This document shows positions 1-5,985 of a stretch of DNA of 7,892 bases, in pieces (position 1 is the first letter of the stretch; each line of letters begins with the position of its first letter). The DNA lies in contig SXIZ01000029.1 of the NCBI GenBank assembly GCA_005779525.1, positions 1-7,892 of the forward strand, given 5' to 3'. The notes beneath the pieces are model-generated. The model searched no databases. It was not told the DNA's origin and was given only the letters and a program-made list of their open reading frames with translations. Source of the stretch: Methylococcaceae bacterium (GTDB lineage Bacteria; Pseudomonadota; Gammaproteobacteria; Methylococcales; Methylomonadaceae). A program made the position numbers and the translations under genes.

Positions 1-2
1 CA

Positions 3-332
3 AAATATCCGGTGATGTTCCGTGCCGCAGATTTGATGGTGCTGAGTAAAACCGATTTATTGCCGTATCTGGAGGATTTTTCGCCAGTTCGGGCAGAGCA
101 AAATTTGCATAACTTAGCCAACGACGCTGAAGTGATTGCTGTCAGTTCAAAGGACAGTAGTGGCCTGAATGCTTGGATTGCCTGGTTGCATGCCGAAATA
201 GCCAACTATAAACAACTGGTGGCAACCCATCAAACTCTGCGCCCTAAGGTTCAGGAAGACGGTCAGAAATTACACGCCCAGGTCGCTACCCCAAAATTTG
301 TGCCAGTAAAGCCAAATTCTGTGCATCCTTGA
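3..332 (+). CDS. hypB: HypB, hydrogenase nickel incorporation GTPase (3' part only)
   Basis: This is the C-terminal 109 residues of HypB, the SIMIBI-class GTPase that helps insert nickel into the large subunit of [NiFe]-hydrogenase together with HypA. The frame is open from base 3, so the gene starts upstream of the window and the GTG at 12 is an internal valine codon. The segment begins KYPVMFRAADLMVLSKTDLLPYL, where SKTD (bases 45-56) is the guanine-specificity motif (NKxD type). VSSKDSSGLNAW matches the later G5-like region. The P-loop and any N-terminal histidine-rich or cysteine metal site lie outside. The typical family fold ends near the W-x-x-WL segment, yet this protein continues for about 40 further residues with many K, Q, P and V. 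The stop lies 10 bases before hypD, so the two are surely co-transcribed. Identification is firm; completeness of the gene cannot be judged. Confidence 0.95.
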   Translation, partial: KYPVMFRAADLMVLSKTDLLPYLEDFSPVRAEQNLHNLANDAEVIAVSSKDSSGLNAWIAWLHAEIANYKQLVATHQTLRPKVQEDGQKLHAQVATPKFVPVKPNSVHP

Positions 333-342
333 GGAACATCCC

Positions 343-1458
343 ATGCCGACTGACGCCAAACAATTACTGGAAAAAATTCGTACACTTGCCTTACCGCAAA
401 ACGTCAGAATCATGAATGTGTGTGGCGGTCATGAACGCTCGATCGCGATGGCGGGCTTACGTACGGCATTGCCTAAAAATATCGAGTTAATTCCAGGCCC
501 CGGATGTCCTGTTTGCGTTTGTCCAGAAGAAGATATTTATCAAGCTATCCAGATAGCTATGAATGAGCAAGTCATATTACTGGCTTTTGGTGACATGCTG
601 CGCGTCCCTGTGAATGTGCCCAAAGCGGCTATCCGAACTTTAGAGCAGGCAAAAGCTGCAGGAGCGGATATCAGACCTATTGCATCGCCCAGTGAGGCGC
701 TGACAATTGCTAAAGCACATCCAGCTAGCACCGTGGTATTTTTTGTCGCAGGATTTGAAACAACCTGCGCCCCGGTCGCGGCCATGCTGACCGAAGGCAT
801 ACCCAAAAACTTATTGCTATTGATGAGTGGTCGTTTAACTTGGCCGATAGTAGATAGATTACTGACATCGGACACTCCCGCTTTTGATGCACTGATCGCG
901 CCCGGGCATGTTGCCACTATCATGGGGGCAGATGAATGGCGTTTTGTGGTTGAGCAACATCATTTACCCACCGCGGTTGCAGGCTTTACCTCCGAGAGTT
1001 TGTTGGCTGCCATTTATTCGGTATTACGTCAGTTTATTGAACAAAAAATGTTTCTGGATAATTGTTACACCCAAGTGGTCAACGCTGAGGGTAATCGATT
1101 AGCTAAACAATTGATCAACACTACGCTGGATATTGTAGATGCGCCTTGGCGCGGGATTGGTGTGGTGCCACAATCAGGTTATGAGCTCACTTCAACGCTG
1201 GCAGAGCATAATGCTCGCTTGCATTTTCCAGCGTATGCTGACGCAGCACGACAACGCGCAGGTTTAATGCCGCCTGGGTGTGATTGTGCCAAAGTGGTTT
1301 TGGGTAAAATTAAACCACTTGAATGTCGTATTTATGGGGAACCGTGTACGCCTCGCAATCCTATAGGTCCTTGCATGGTTTCTGATGAGGGTGCTTGTCG
1401 CATTTGGTGGGCGGCAGGGTTACGCAAAGAGCAAGTGACGCAAGCTGATCTGGTTTAA
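343..1458 (+). CDS. hypD: HypD, hydrogenase Fe(CN)2CO cofactor assembly protein
   Basis: HypD is the iron-sulfur scaffold on which, with HypC, the Fe(CN)2CO group of [NiFe]-hydrogenase is built in the cytoplasm. The 371 residues match the usual full length (about 370). Visible hallmarks are NVCGGHE with Cys27, the proposed iron-binding cysteine; GPGCPVCVCP with the redox-active pair Cys55/Cys58; GFETTC at 137-142; PGHVATIMG; and a C-terminal cysteine cluster (Cys313, 315, 328, 335, 344, 352) that should hold the [4Fe-4S] cluster. All expected cysteines seem present, so the protein should be active. The ATG at 343 is preceded by GAGGA at 331-335, seven bases away, which overlaps the hypB stop and suggests translational coupling. 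hypF follows after 14 bases. Its partner hypC is not adjacent, which is unusual. Confidence 0.98.
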   Translation: MPTDAKQLLEKIRTLALPQNVRIMNVCGGHERSIAMAGLRTALPKNIELIPGPGCPVCVCPEEDIYQAIQIAMNEQVILLAFGDMLRVPVNVPKAAIRTLEQAKAAGADIRPIASPSEALTIAKAHPASTVVFFVAGFETTCAPVAAMLTEGIPKNLLLLMSGRLTWPIVDRLLTSDTPAFDALIAPGHVATIMGADEWRFVVEQHHLPTAVAGFTSESLLAAIYSVLRQFIEQKMFLDNCYTQVVNAEGNRLAKQLINTTLDIVDAPWRGIGVVPQSGYELTSTLAEHNARLHFPAYADAARQRAGLMPPGCDCAKVVLGKIKPLECRIYGEPCTPRNPIGPCMVSDEGACRIWWAAGLRKEQVTQADLV

Positions 1459-1472
1459 ATGGCAACAGTGCT

Positions 1473-3725
1473 ATGAATCCGTTGCATGCGCTACAAATAA
1501 TCGTTACAGGTCGTGTGCAGGGCGTCGGTTTCCGTCCCTTCGTAAGTCGCTTGGCGCATGAATTTGGTTTAACGGGGTGGGTGTTGAATCGTAGCGGTCA
1601 AGTTGAAATTCATGTAGAGGGTGATAACGCCGCACTCACAATCTTCCAAAATGCCCTTATCAATCGGGCGCCACCGCTAGCCATACTTGACCTGCCCCGA
1701 GTACAGGCCATGACGGTCTATGGCCACACAGAATTTACGATTCTACAGAGTGTTGCCGGGAGTGAATCTGACGCACATATCCCTCCAGATTATTTTGTCT
1801 GTGATGCTTGTCTTAAGGAGATGCAAGACCCTGCCGCAAGACGCTACCGCTACCCCTTTATTAATTGTACTCAATGTGGCCCCCGCTATACGCTGATTAA
1901 TAAGCTGCCGTACGATAGGCCAAATACCTCCATGAGCGAGTTTGCTCTGTGCCCAGACTGCCAAAAAGAATACTCTGATCCTTTAGATCGACGCTATCAT
2001 GCTCAACCCTTAGCATGTCCGCAATGTGGTCCCAGCCTAAGTTTTCATTATTCTGGCAAACCCGAAATCTTAGGGAATGTGGCTGGATTAAATGCTGCAT
2101 TAGCCTGTTTGCGTGAGGGTTTAATTGTAGCGGTTAAAGGTATAGGGGGCTACCATCTTGTTTGTGATGCGAGTGCGCATACGACGGTGCAGCGTTTACG
2201 TGCGCGTAAGCCCCGTCCCCATCAGCCTTTGGCGGTGCTAGTTCCGTGGCGCGGTAACGATGGACTTGAAATGGTGCGGCAGTTGGCAGACGTGAACCCA
2301 GCAGAACAGCAGTTGCTGGGTTCTCCTCAGCGCCCCATCGTGTTGCTGCAAAAACGTGAGACGCCGCTGTTGAGTTCTGCGATTGCCCCCGGCTTGAACG
2401 AAGTGGGTTTGATGTTGCCTTATAGTCCGCTACACCATTTATTGGCGGAAGGCTATGGCGCACCCTTGGTAATTACTTCTGCGAATATCAGTGGTGAACC
2501 GGTCTTGACCGAGGCCTGTGAGGTGGAAAAAAGGCTAGGCCGAGTTGCGGAGGCCTTTTTACACCACAATCGCCCGATATTACGCCCAGCAGATGACTCG
2601 GTATTCCGAAGGATTGCTAATAAACCTCGTCCACTTAGAATTGGCAGGGGTTTGGCACCGATAGAACGCACTGTTGCATTGCAATTTAAGCAACCTATTT
2701 TGGCGGTGGGTGCTGATCTTAAGAGTACGATCGCTTTAGGATTCAAAGATCGAATAGTCGTCTCGCCACATATTGGTAACCTAGGGACCGTGCGTAGCGC
2801 CGATGTGTTTGATCGCGTGATCGCTGATTTAGTGCGTCTTTATGACATCAAACTAGAACGGATAATTTGTGATGCCCATCCAAGCTACCATTCTAGTCGT
2901 TGGGCTAAAGCACAGCATTTACCGTTGACCTCAGTCTATCATCATCATGCACACGCGTCTGCGCTGGTCGGTGAACATGGATTGACGGAGACCATGTTGG
3001 TGTTTACTTGGGATGGCACAGGTTACGGTGAAGATGGAAGCATTTGGGGGGGTGAAGCATTGCTTGGTTCTCCAGGAAATTGGCAACGCGTTGCAAGCAT
3101 CAGACCATTTAAGCTTCCGGGGGGCGATAAAGCCAGTCGTGAACTTTGGCGCTGTGCGCTAGCTTTGTGTTGGGAGGAGGGTGCAGAGTATATTTTAAAT
3201 CAGCAAGATACCAGCCTCTTACGGCGTGCTTGGGAAATGGATATAAATTGTCCCCCAACAAGTTCTATCGGACGCTTGTTTGATGCCGCGGCTGCGCTGA
3301 TAGGGTTAGAGCAAGTTGCCAGCTACGAAGGGCATGCCGCGATGAACATGGAAGCCATGAGTGTCCCTGATGCGGAGGCCATCGTTATGCCTATGGCAAA
3401 CAATTCAGCAGGTATGTTGGTGAGTGATTGGGGGCCTTTACTACCGATGTTACAGAATGCTCGGTTAACCCAAGCCCAACGTTGCTCAATTTTCCATGCC
3501 AGTTTGGCTGCGACTATAAATGCACAGGCTTTGGCCATACGCCAAAAATATGCGGTGAACAGCGTGGGCCTTTCAGGCGGAGTGTTTCAAAATCGAATAC
3601 TCACAGAACAAGCACTGACTCTATTGCAGCAATCTGGGTTTAGCGTGTATCTGCATGCCGATCTACCGAGTGGTGATGGGGGCATAAGTTTCGGTCAACT
3701 GATTGAGGCAAGTGCTCATGCTTAA
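1473..3725 (+). CDS. hypF: HypF, carbamoyltransferase for hydrogenase cyanide ligands
   Basis: HypF uses carbamoyl phosphate and ATP to form carbamoyl-adenylate and passes the carbamoyl group to the C-terminal cysteine of HypE. At 750 residues it is full length. The domains run in the usual order. First is an acylphosphatase domain (about 5-95) with GRVQGVGFRPF, its catalytic Arg21 and Asn39. Then come zinc fingers with four CxxC pairs (CDAC at 110-113, CTQC, CPDC, CPQC). A YrdC/Sua5-like domain (about 200-390) carries KGIGGYHLVCDA and ITSANISGEP. Last is a Kae1-like domain (about 400-750) with HHHAHAS (490-496), TWDGTGYGEDG, GLSGGVFQNR and PSGDGGISFGQ. The start at ATG 1473 has no good Shine-Dalgarno sequence, but it gives the normal short lead before the acylphosphatase motif. 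It lies 14 bases after the hypD stop, so coupling is likely. No frameshift or missing catalytic motif is seen. Confidence 0.98.
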   Translation: MNPLHALQIIVTGRVQGVGFRPFVSRLAHEFGLTGWVLNRSGQVEIHVEGDNAALTIFQNALINRAPPLAILDLPRVQAMTVYGHTEFTILQSVAGSESDAHIPPDYFVCDACLKEMQDPAARRYRYPFINCTQCGPRYTLINKLPYDRPNTSMSEFALCPDCQKEYSDPLDRRYHAQPLACPQCGPSLSFHYSGKPEILGNVAGLNAALACLREGLIVAVKGIGGYHLVCDASAHTTVQRLRARKPRPHQPLAVLVPWRGNDGLEMVRQLADVNPAEQQLLGSPQRPIVLLQKRETPLLSSAIAPGLNEVGLMLPYSPLHHLLAEGYGAPLVITSANISGEPVLTEACEVEKRLGRVAEAFLHHNRPILRPADDSVFRRIANKPRPLRIGRGLAPIERTVALQFKQPILAVGADLKSTIALGFKDRIVVSPHIGNLGTVRSADVFDRVIADLVRLYDIKLERIICDAHPSYHSSRWAKAQHLPLTSVYHHHAHASALVGEHGLTETMLVFTWDGTGYGEDGSIWGGEALLGSPGNWQRVASIRPFKLPGGDKASRELWRCALALCWEEGAEYILNQQDTSLLRRAWEMDINCPPTSSIGRLFDAAAALIGLEQVASYEGHAAMNMEAMSVPDAEAIVMPMANNSAGMLVSDWGPLLPMLQNARLTQAQRCSIFHASLAATINAQALAIRQKYAVNSVGLSGGVFQNRILTEQALTLLQQSGFSVYLHADLPSGDGGISFGQLIEASAHA

Positions 3726-3782
3726 ACTTGGAGTATTAATCCTTCAAGTTTTGAATTTAATAGCAATTATGAGGAGTTTAAA

Positions 3783-3956
3783 ATGGGTCTAAGTATTCCA
3801 CATCTATTAGTCGTTCTGTTGATAGTGATTCTAGTCTTTGGTACTCAGCGTCTGAAAAATATTGGTGGCGATTTGGGAGCTGCGATCAAGGGGTTTCGTA
3901 ATGCTGTTAAAGAGGGTGAAGAGCAGGATAAGCTTGATACTAAAAAAGACAGTTGA
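3783..3956 (+). CDS. tatA: TatA/TatE-family twin-arginine translocase subunit
   Basis: This small 57-residue protein is a pore-forming type subunit of the Tat system, which moves folded, cofactor-loaded proteins such as hydrogenase small subunits across the inner membrane. The N-terminus MGLSIPHLLVVLLIVILVFG is a short membrane helix ending in the Phe19-Gly20 hinge. It is followed by TQRLKNIGGDLGAAIKGFR, the amphipathic helix with the conserved LGxAIKGF pattern, and then a short charged tail. The FGTxxL pattern favours TatA/TatE; TatB normally has FGPxxLP. It is shorter than housekeeping TatA (about 70-90 residues). The start is well supported by GAGGAG at 3771-3776, six bases before ATG. It sits 57 bases after hypF and 32 before hypE on the same strand, so it is probably part of the hyp operon and serves the hydrogenase made with it. 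Whether another full tatABC set exists cannot be seen. Confidence 0.93.
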   Translation: MGLSIPHLLVVLLIVILVFGTQRLKNIGGDLGAAIKGFRNAVKEGEEQDKLDTKKDS

Positions 3957-3988
3957 ATGATTCCACCTAACTACCCGTAACAAAACAA

Positions 3989-5020
3989 ATGACAAAACAA
4001 ACAAAACGCCAATTAACAGATTCACATATTGCTTTAGCGCACGGGAATGGTGGCCGATACATGCGCGAACTGATTGAAAAGCTCTTTGCTTATCATTTAA
4101 GTAATGAGTTGTTAGATACTCAATCAGACGCCGCATGTTTACCTGTGCCCAGCGGAACGTCTGAAATTTTGATGACTACCGATGGATTCACGGTAGAGCC
4201 CTTAGAATTTCCGGGAGGGAATATTGGCAGCCTTGCAGTGCATGGTACGGTAAACGATTTGGCAGTTTCGGGGGCTACGCCATTATATCTGACACTCAGT
4301 GCCATGATCGAGGAGGGTTTGGAAGTGGCCGTCCTGGATCGAGTGTTGGAAAGTATGGCGCAAGCCTGCCGCGAATCAAATGTGCGGGTAGTCGCGGGTG
4401 ATACCAAGGTCTTGCGTCGTGGACAGGGCGGGGGAATTTACTTTACCACCACCGGGATTGGCGTGAAGTCACCGCAATTGTGCTTAGGGTTAGATCAAAT
4501 ACAGGTTGGGGATGTCCTCCTATTAAGTGGGTCGGTAGGGGATCATGGGACGGCAGTTTTATTGGCGCGGGAGCAGTTTGGCTTATCGGGAGATTTACAC
4601 TCGGATTCAGCTAGCGTGTTACCGATTACCCAAGCGCTGACAGCAATATCTGGGTTGCGTTTCATGCGCGATCCAACGCGTGGCGGTCTGGCAACGGTCG
4701 CGCACGAAATTGCTGTAGCGACAGGCAATACTGTGCGGTTGCACGAAACACAAATTCCGGTTTTAGATCCAGTACGTGCCGTATGTGATATGTTGGGATA
4801 TGATCCAATGTATTTAGCTTCGGAAGGGCGGGTGTTGGCGGTGATTTCTCCAGAAAGTGCTCAAGCGGCTTTAGAGCGTTTACACGCGTTAGGTTATGCA
4901 GAGGCTAGTATTATTGGCAGCATTGAAAGTGGCGTTGCACGCGTAATATTAGCAACGGAATTGGGTGGTGAACGTATTTTGGCAGAACTTGAAGATGATC
5001 CGCTTCCCCGTATTTGTTAG
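3989..5020 (+). CDS. hypE: HypE, carbamoyl dehydratase for hydrogenase cyanide ligands
   Basis: HypE accepts a carbamoyl group from HypF on its C-terminal cysteine and dehydrates it with ATP to a thiocyanate, which supplies the CN ligands for HypC-HypD. It belongs to the PurM/AIR-synthase-like ATP-binding family. At 343 residues it is full length. Seen in order are AHGNGG (17-22); TTDGFTVEP with Asp65; GTVNDLAVSGA with Asn89-Asp90; VAGDTKV with Asp138; SGSVGDHG; RDPTRGG; EGRVLAV; and the obligatory terminal PRIC with Cys343. The final cysteine shows that the 3' end is intact. The ATG at 3989 is the only sensible start: an in-frame TAA lies at 3968-3970 and the next region already holds the AHGNGG motif. 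No clear Shine-Dalgarno precedes it, so translation may depend on ribosomes ending tatA 32 bases upstream. It is the last hyp gene of the cluster. Confidence 0.98.
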   Translation: MTKQTKRQLTDSHIALAHGNGGRYMRELIEKLFAYHLSNELLDTQSDAACLPVPSGTSEILMTTDGFTVEPLEFPGGNIGSLAVHGTVNDLAVSGATPLYLTLSAMIEEGLEVAVLDRVLESMAQACRESNVRVVAGDTKVLRRGQGGGIYFTTTGIGVKSPQLCLGLDQIQVGDVLLLSGSVGDHGTAVLLAREQFGLSGDLHSDSASVLPITQALTAISGLRFMRDPTRGGLATVAHEIAVATGNTVRLHETQIPVLDPVRAVCDMLGYDPMYLASEGRVLAVISPESAQAALERLHALGYAEASIIGSIESGVARVILATELGGERILAELEDDPLPRIC

Positions 5021-5060
5021 GTGCATAGATTGAGTAAGCGAGTTGATATTTTGGGCTATC

Positions 5061-5089
5061 GATTTTCTAAGGCTCCCTGCCAGAAAATC
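5061..5089. terminator. Stem-loop after hypE, possible transcription terminator
   Basis: GATTTTCT (5061-5068) and AGAAAATC (5082-5089) are perfect reverse complements. Inside them GGC (5071-5073) pairs with GCC (5079-5081) around a five-base loop, leaving a two-base bulge. The structure lies 41 bases after the hypE stop, the right place to end the hyp transcript. It lacks a downstream T-run on the plus strand, so it is not a textbook intrinsic terminator and might instead protect the mRNA 3' end or be a repeat remnant. Confidence 0.4.
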
Positions 5090-5237
5090 CAACAAATTAC
5101 GTGACGGTGAGTTTGCTCTATAAGATCTAGACTTCTTGCAACAATATTTACCTGGCACTATTAATGATGCCTTCATCCATCATCGATACAGCACTATAAA
5201 ACTTACGTTTATGTTCGTGACACCCCAGTACTTAGCC

Positions 5238-5277
5238 ATTTAAGCTTAAATTTAACTACACAAGGTATAGTTAACTA
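5238..5277. promoter_or_regulatory. Pair of palindromes upstream of the small gene, candidate operator
   Basis: ATTTAAGCTTAAAT (5238-5251) is a perfect 14-base palindrome and TAGTTAACTA (5268-5277) a perfect 10-base one. TTAACTA also occurs at 5252-5258, so it can pair with TAGTTAA at 5268-5274. The sites lie 50-90 bases before the ATG at 5327, a normal place for regulator binding. AT-rich palindromes also occur by chance, and no known operator consensus was recognised. Confidence 0.3.
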
Positions 5278-5326
5278 AGTTTGTACTGATATTTCTATTA
5301 GCGTTGATTAAATTTTTGGATTCAAC

Positions 5327-5602
5327 ATGAAATCTGATAGTGCTCTTCCGAAGATATTAAGCGTTTTGATGGCTTTATACACATTGAATAGTGGGGCTAG
5401 CAATAAATCAGAGTCAACTGATACTACGTTAGAGCGCATCGCAAAATATAAAGAGTATCAGAAATGGTGTGTTAAATCCGCTGCGTGTCGTGAATCCATG
5501 ATCGAACTTGATTCCTCAACTCATATTAGTTTGGAAAAAATAGACGATCTTTTAAATTCGATGGATCTTGAACTCATTAGACTTGAGCAGCAATTGAAAT
5601 AA
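5327..5602 (+). CDS. Small protein of unknown function, possibly exported (91 aa)
   Basis: I do not recognise this protein. The first 25 or so residues have one lysine-containing start and a moderately hydrophobic stretch (LPKILSVLMALYTLNSGA), which could be a weak signal peptide cleaved near Gly23-Ala24-Ser25. The remainder is charged and predicted by eye to be helical, with repeated leucines near the C-terminus (residues about 70-91) that could form a short coiled coil. It has two cysteines in WCVKSAAC, six residues apart, which might form a disulfide if exported. There is no CxxCH haem motif. A Shine-Dalgarno-like GGA at 5318-5320 lies six bases before ATG, and the frame ends cleanly at TAA, followed at once by an inverted repeat. 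It stands alone between the hyp cluster and the cytochrome gene, with gaps of about 300 and 380 bases, so it is probably transcribed separately. Real coding status is likely but not certain. Confidence 0.6.
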   Translation: MKSDSALPKILSVLMALYTLNSGASNKSESTDTTLERIAKYKEYQKWCVKSAACRESMIELDSSTHISLEKIDDLLNSMDLELIRLEQQLK

Positions 5603-5604
5603 TG

Positions 5605-5680
5605 AGCGGGACAATAGGTCAAAATACAATACCCTCAGGAAATATGATCAAATCCAAGTAAGGATGTATTGCGTCCCGCT
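5605..5680. repeat. Inverted repeat with 12-base arms directly after the small gene
   Basis: AGCGGGACAATA (5605-5616) pairs with TATT (5667-5670) and, after a two-base bulge, GTCCCGCT (5673-5680). The arms enclose 50 bases. The left arm begins three bases after the small gene's stop. A second copy of the core, TGTCCC (5680-5685), can pair with GGGACA (5608-5613) instead. It may be a long stem of an RNA, a bulky terminator or the ends of a tiny relic element. The sequence alone does not decide. Confidence 0.5.
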
Positions 5681-5692
5681 GTCCCATATATC

Positions 5693-5717
5693 TGTCATGA
5701 CATTTTGCCAGGCAAAA
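5693..5717. repeat. Two adjoining palindromes
   Basis: TGTCATGACA (5693-5702) is a perfect 10-base palindrome. Directly after it TTTTGCCAGGCAAAA (5703-5717) is a 15-base perfect inverted repeat around a single central base. The second could form a small hairpin with a three-base loop. They may be protein-binding sites or part of a terminator for the upstream gene; no T-run follows on the plus strand. Confidence 0.4.
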
Positions 5718-5913
5718 AGTTTTACCCATGTTCTGTTAAATGCTGAAAAATCAATAACATTAACTAAATAGCAAAGTATCGAGCAGTTCAGTTGGGAAGA
5801 TTTTTATCTGGTCATGGCTTCTCTCTTTAGGATCGTCAGTTTCCTGCATATGCGATTACACAAAAATGCTTACGCCCTCGTAGAGAGTACATACACAGCA
5901 AGAATACCTTACT

Positions 5914-5931
5914 ATCATAGTGTTCTATGAT
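5914..5931. promoter_or_regulatory. 18-base dyad upstream of the cytochrome b gene, candidate operator
   Basis: ATCATAG (5914-5920) and CTATGAT (5925-5931) form a perfect inverted repeat around TGTT, 54 bases before the cytochrome start codon. This size and position fit an operator for a dimeric regulator. A weak -10-like TACTAT (5910-5915) overlaps its left edge, but no good -35 box accompanies it. It could equally form a small hairpin in the leader. Confidence 0.35.
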
Positions 5932-5985
5932 TCTCAGCGACGATAGAGATTATTTTCATTTAACCACATCAAGAGGACAAGCCCA

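Larger units (their letters stand above)
5021..5326. other. Intergenic region between hypE and the small gene, rich in inverted repeats
   Basis: These 306 bases are AT-rich compared with the hyp genes and contain no credible gene on either strand. They hold a stem-loop at 5061-5089, a sequence at about 5128-5140 that faintly recalls the end of an IS5-type element, and two short palindromes at 5238-5277. The region probably carries the end of the hyp transcript and the promoter of the small gene at 5327. I could not identify a convincing -35/-10 pair. Confidence 0.6.
5603..5985. other. Non-coding stretch before the cytochrome b gene
   Basis: These 383 AT-rich bases hold no convincing gene on either strand; the longest plus-strand frame I examined (5814-5930, 38 residues) has no ribosome binding site or recognisable sequence. 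It contains the inverted repeat 5605-5680, two adjoining palindromes at 5693-5717 and an 18-base dyad at 5914-5931. The last part must include the promoter and leader of the cytochrome gene. Confidence 0.6.

Noticed and set aside
3728..3761. Possible internal promoter in the hypF-tatA gap (TTGGAG and TTTAAT)
   Set aside because: The spacing of 22 bases between the boxes is too long for a sigma-70 promoter; nothing else supports it.
3831..4136. Minus-strand frame of 101 residues opposite tatA and hypE
   Set aside because: It covers the conserved tatA and the hypE N-terminus, both firmly identified on the plus strand, so it is an antisense shadow.
5154..5172. Possible sigma-54 promoter (TGGCAC followed by TGATGCC)
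   Set aside because: The GG and GC elements are about 13 bases apart instead of the required 10, so it does not fit the -24/-12 consensus.
4949..5176. Minus-strand frame of 75 residues after hypE
   Set aside because: Half of it overlaps the hypE 3' end, it has no recognisable motif and no ribosome binding site was seen, and the stem-loop 5061-5089 falls inside it.
5481..5505. Possible haem-binding role for the cysteines of the small protein
   Set aside because: The cysteines are separated by six residues and not followed by histidine, so there is no CxxCH motif.
5814..5930. Plus-strand 38-residue frame upstream of the cytochrome gene
   Set aside because: There is no Shine-Dalgarno sequence and no family resemblance, and it runs into the dyad at 5914-5931; best explained as chance.
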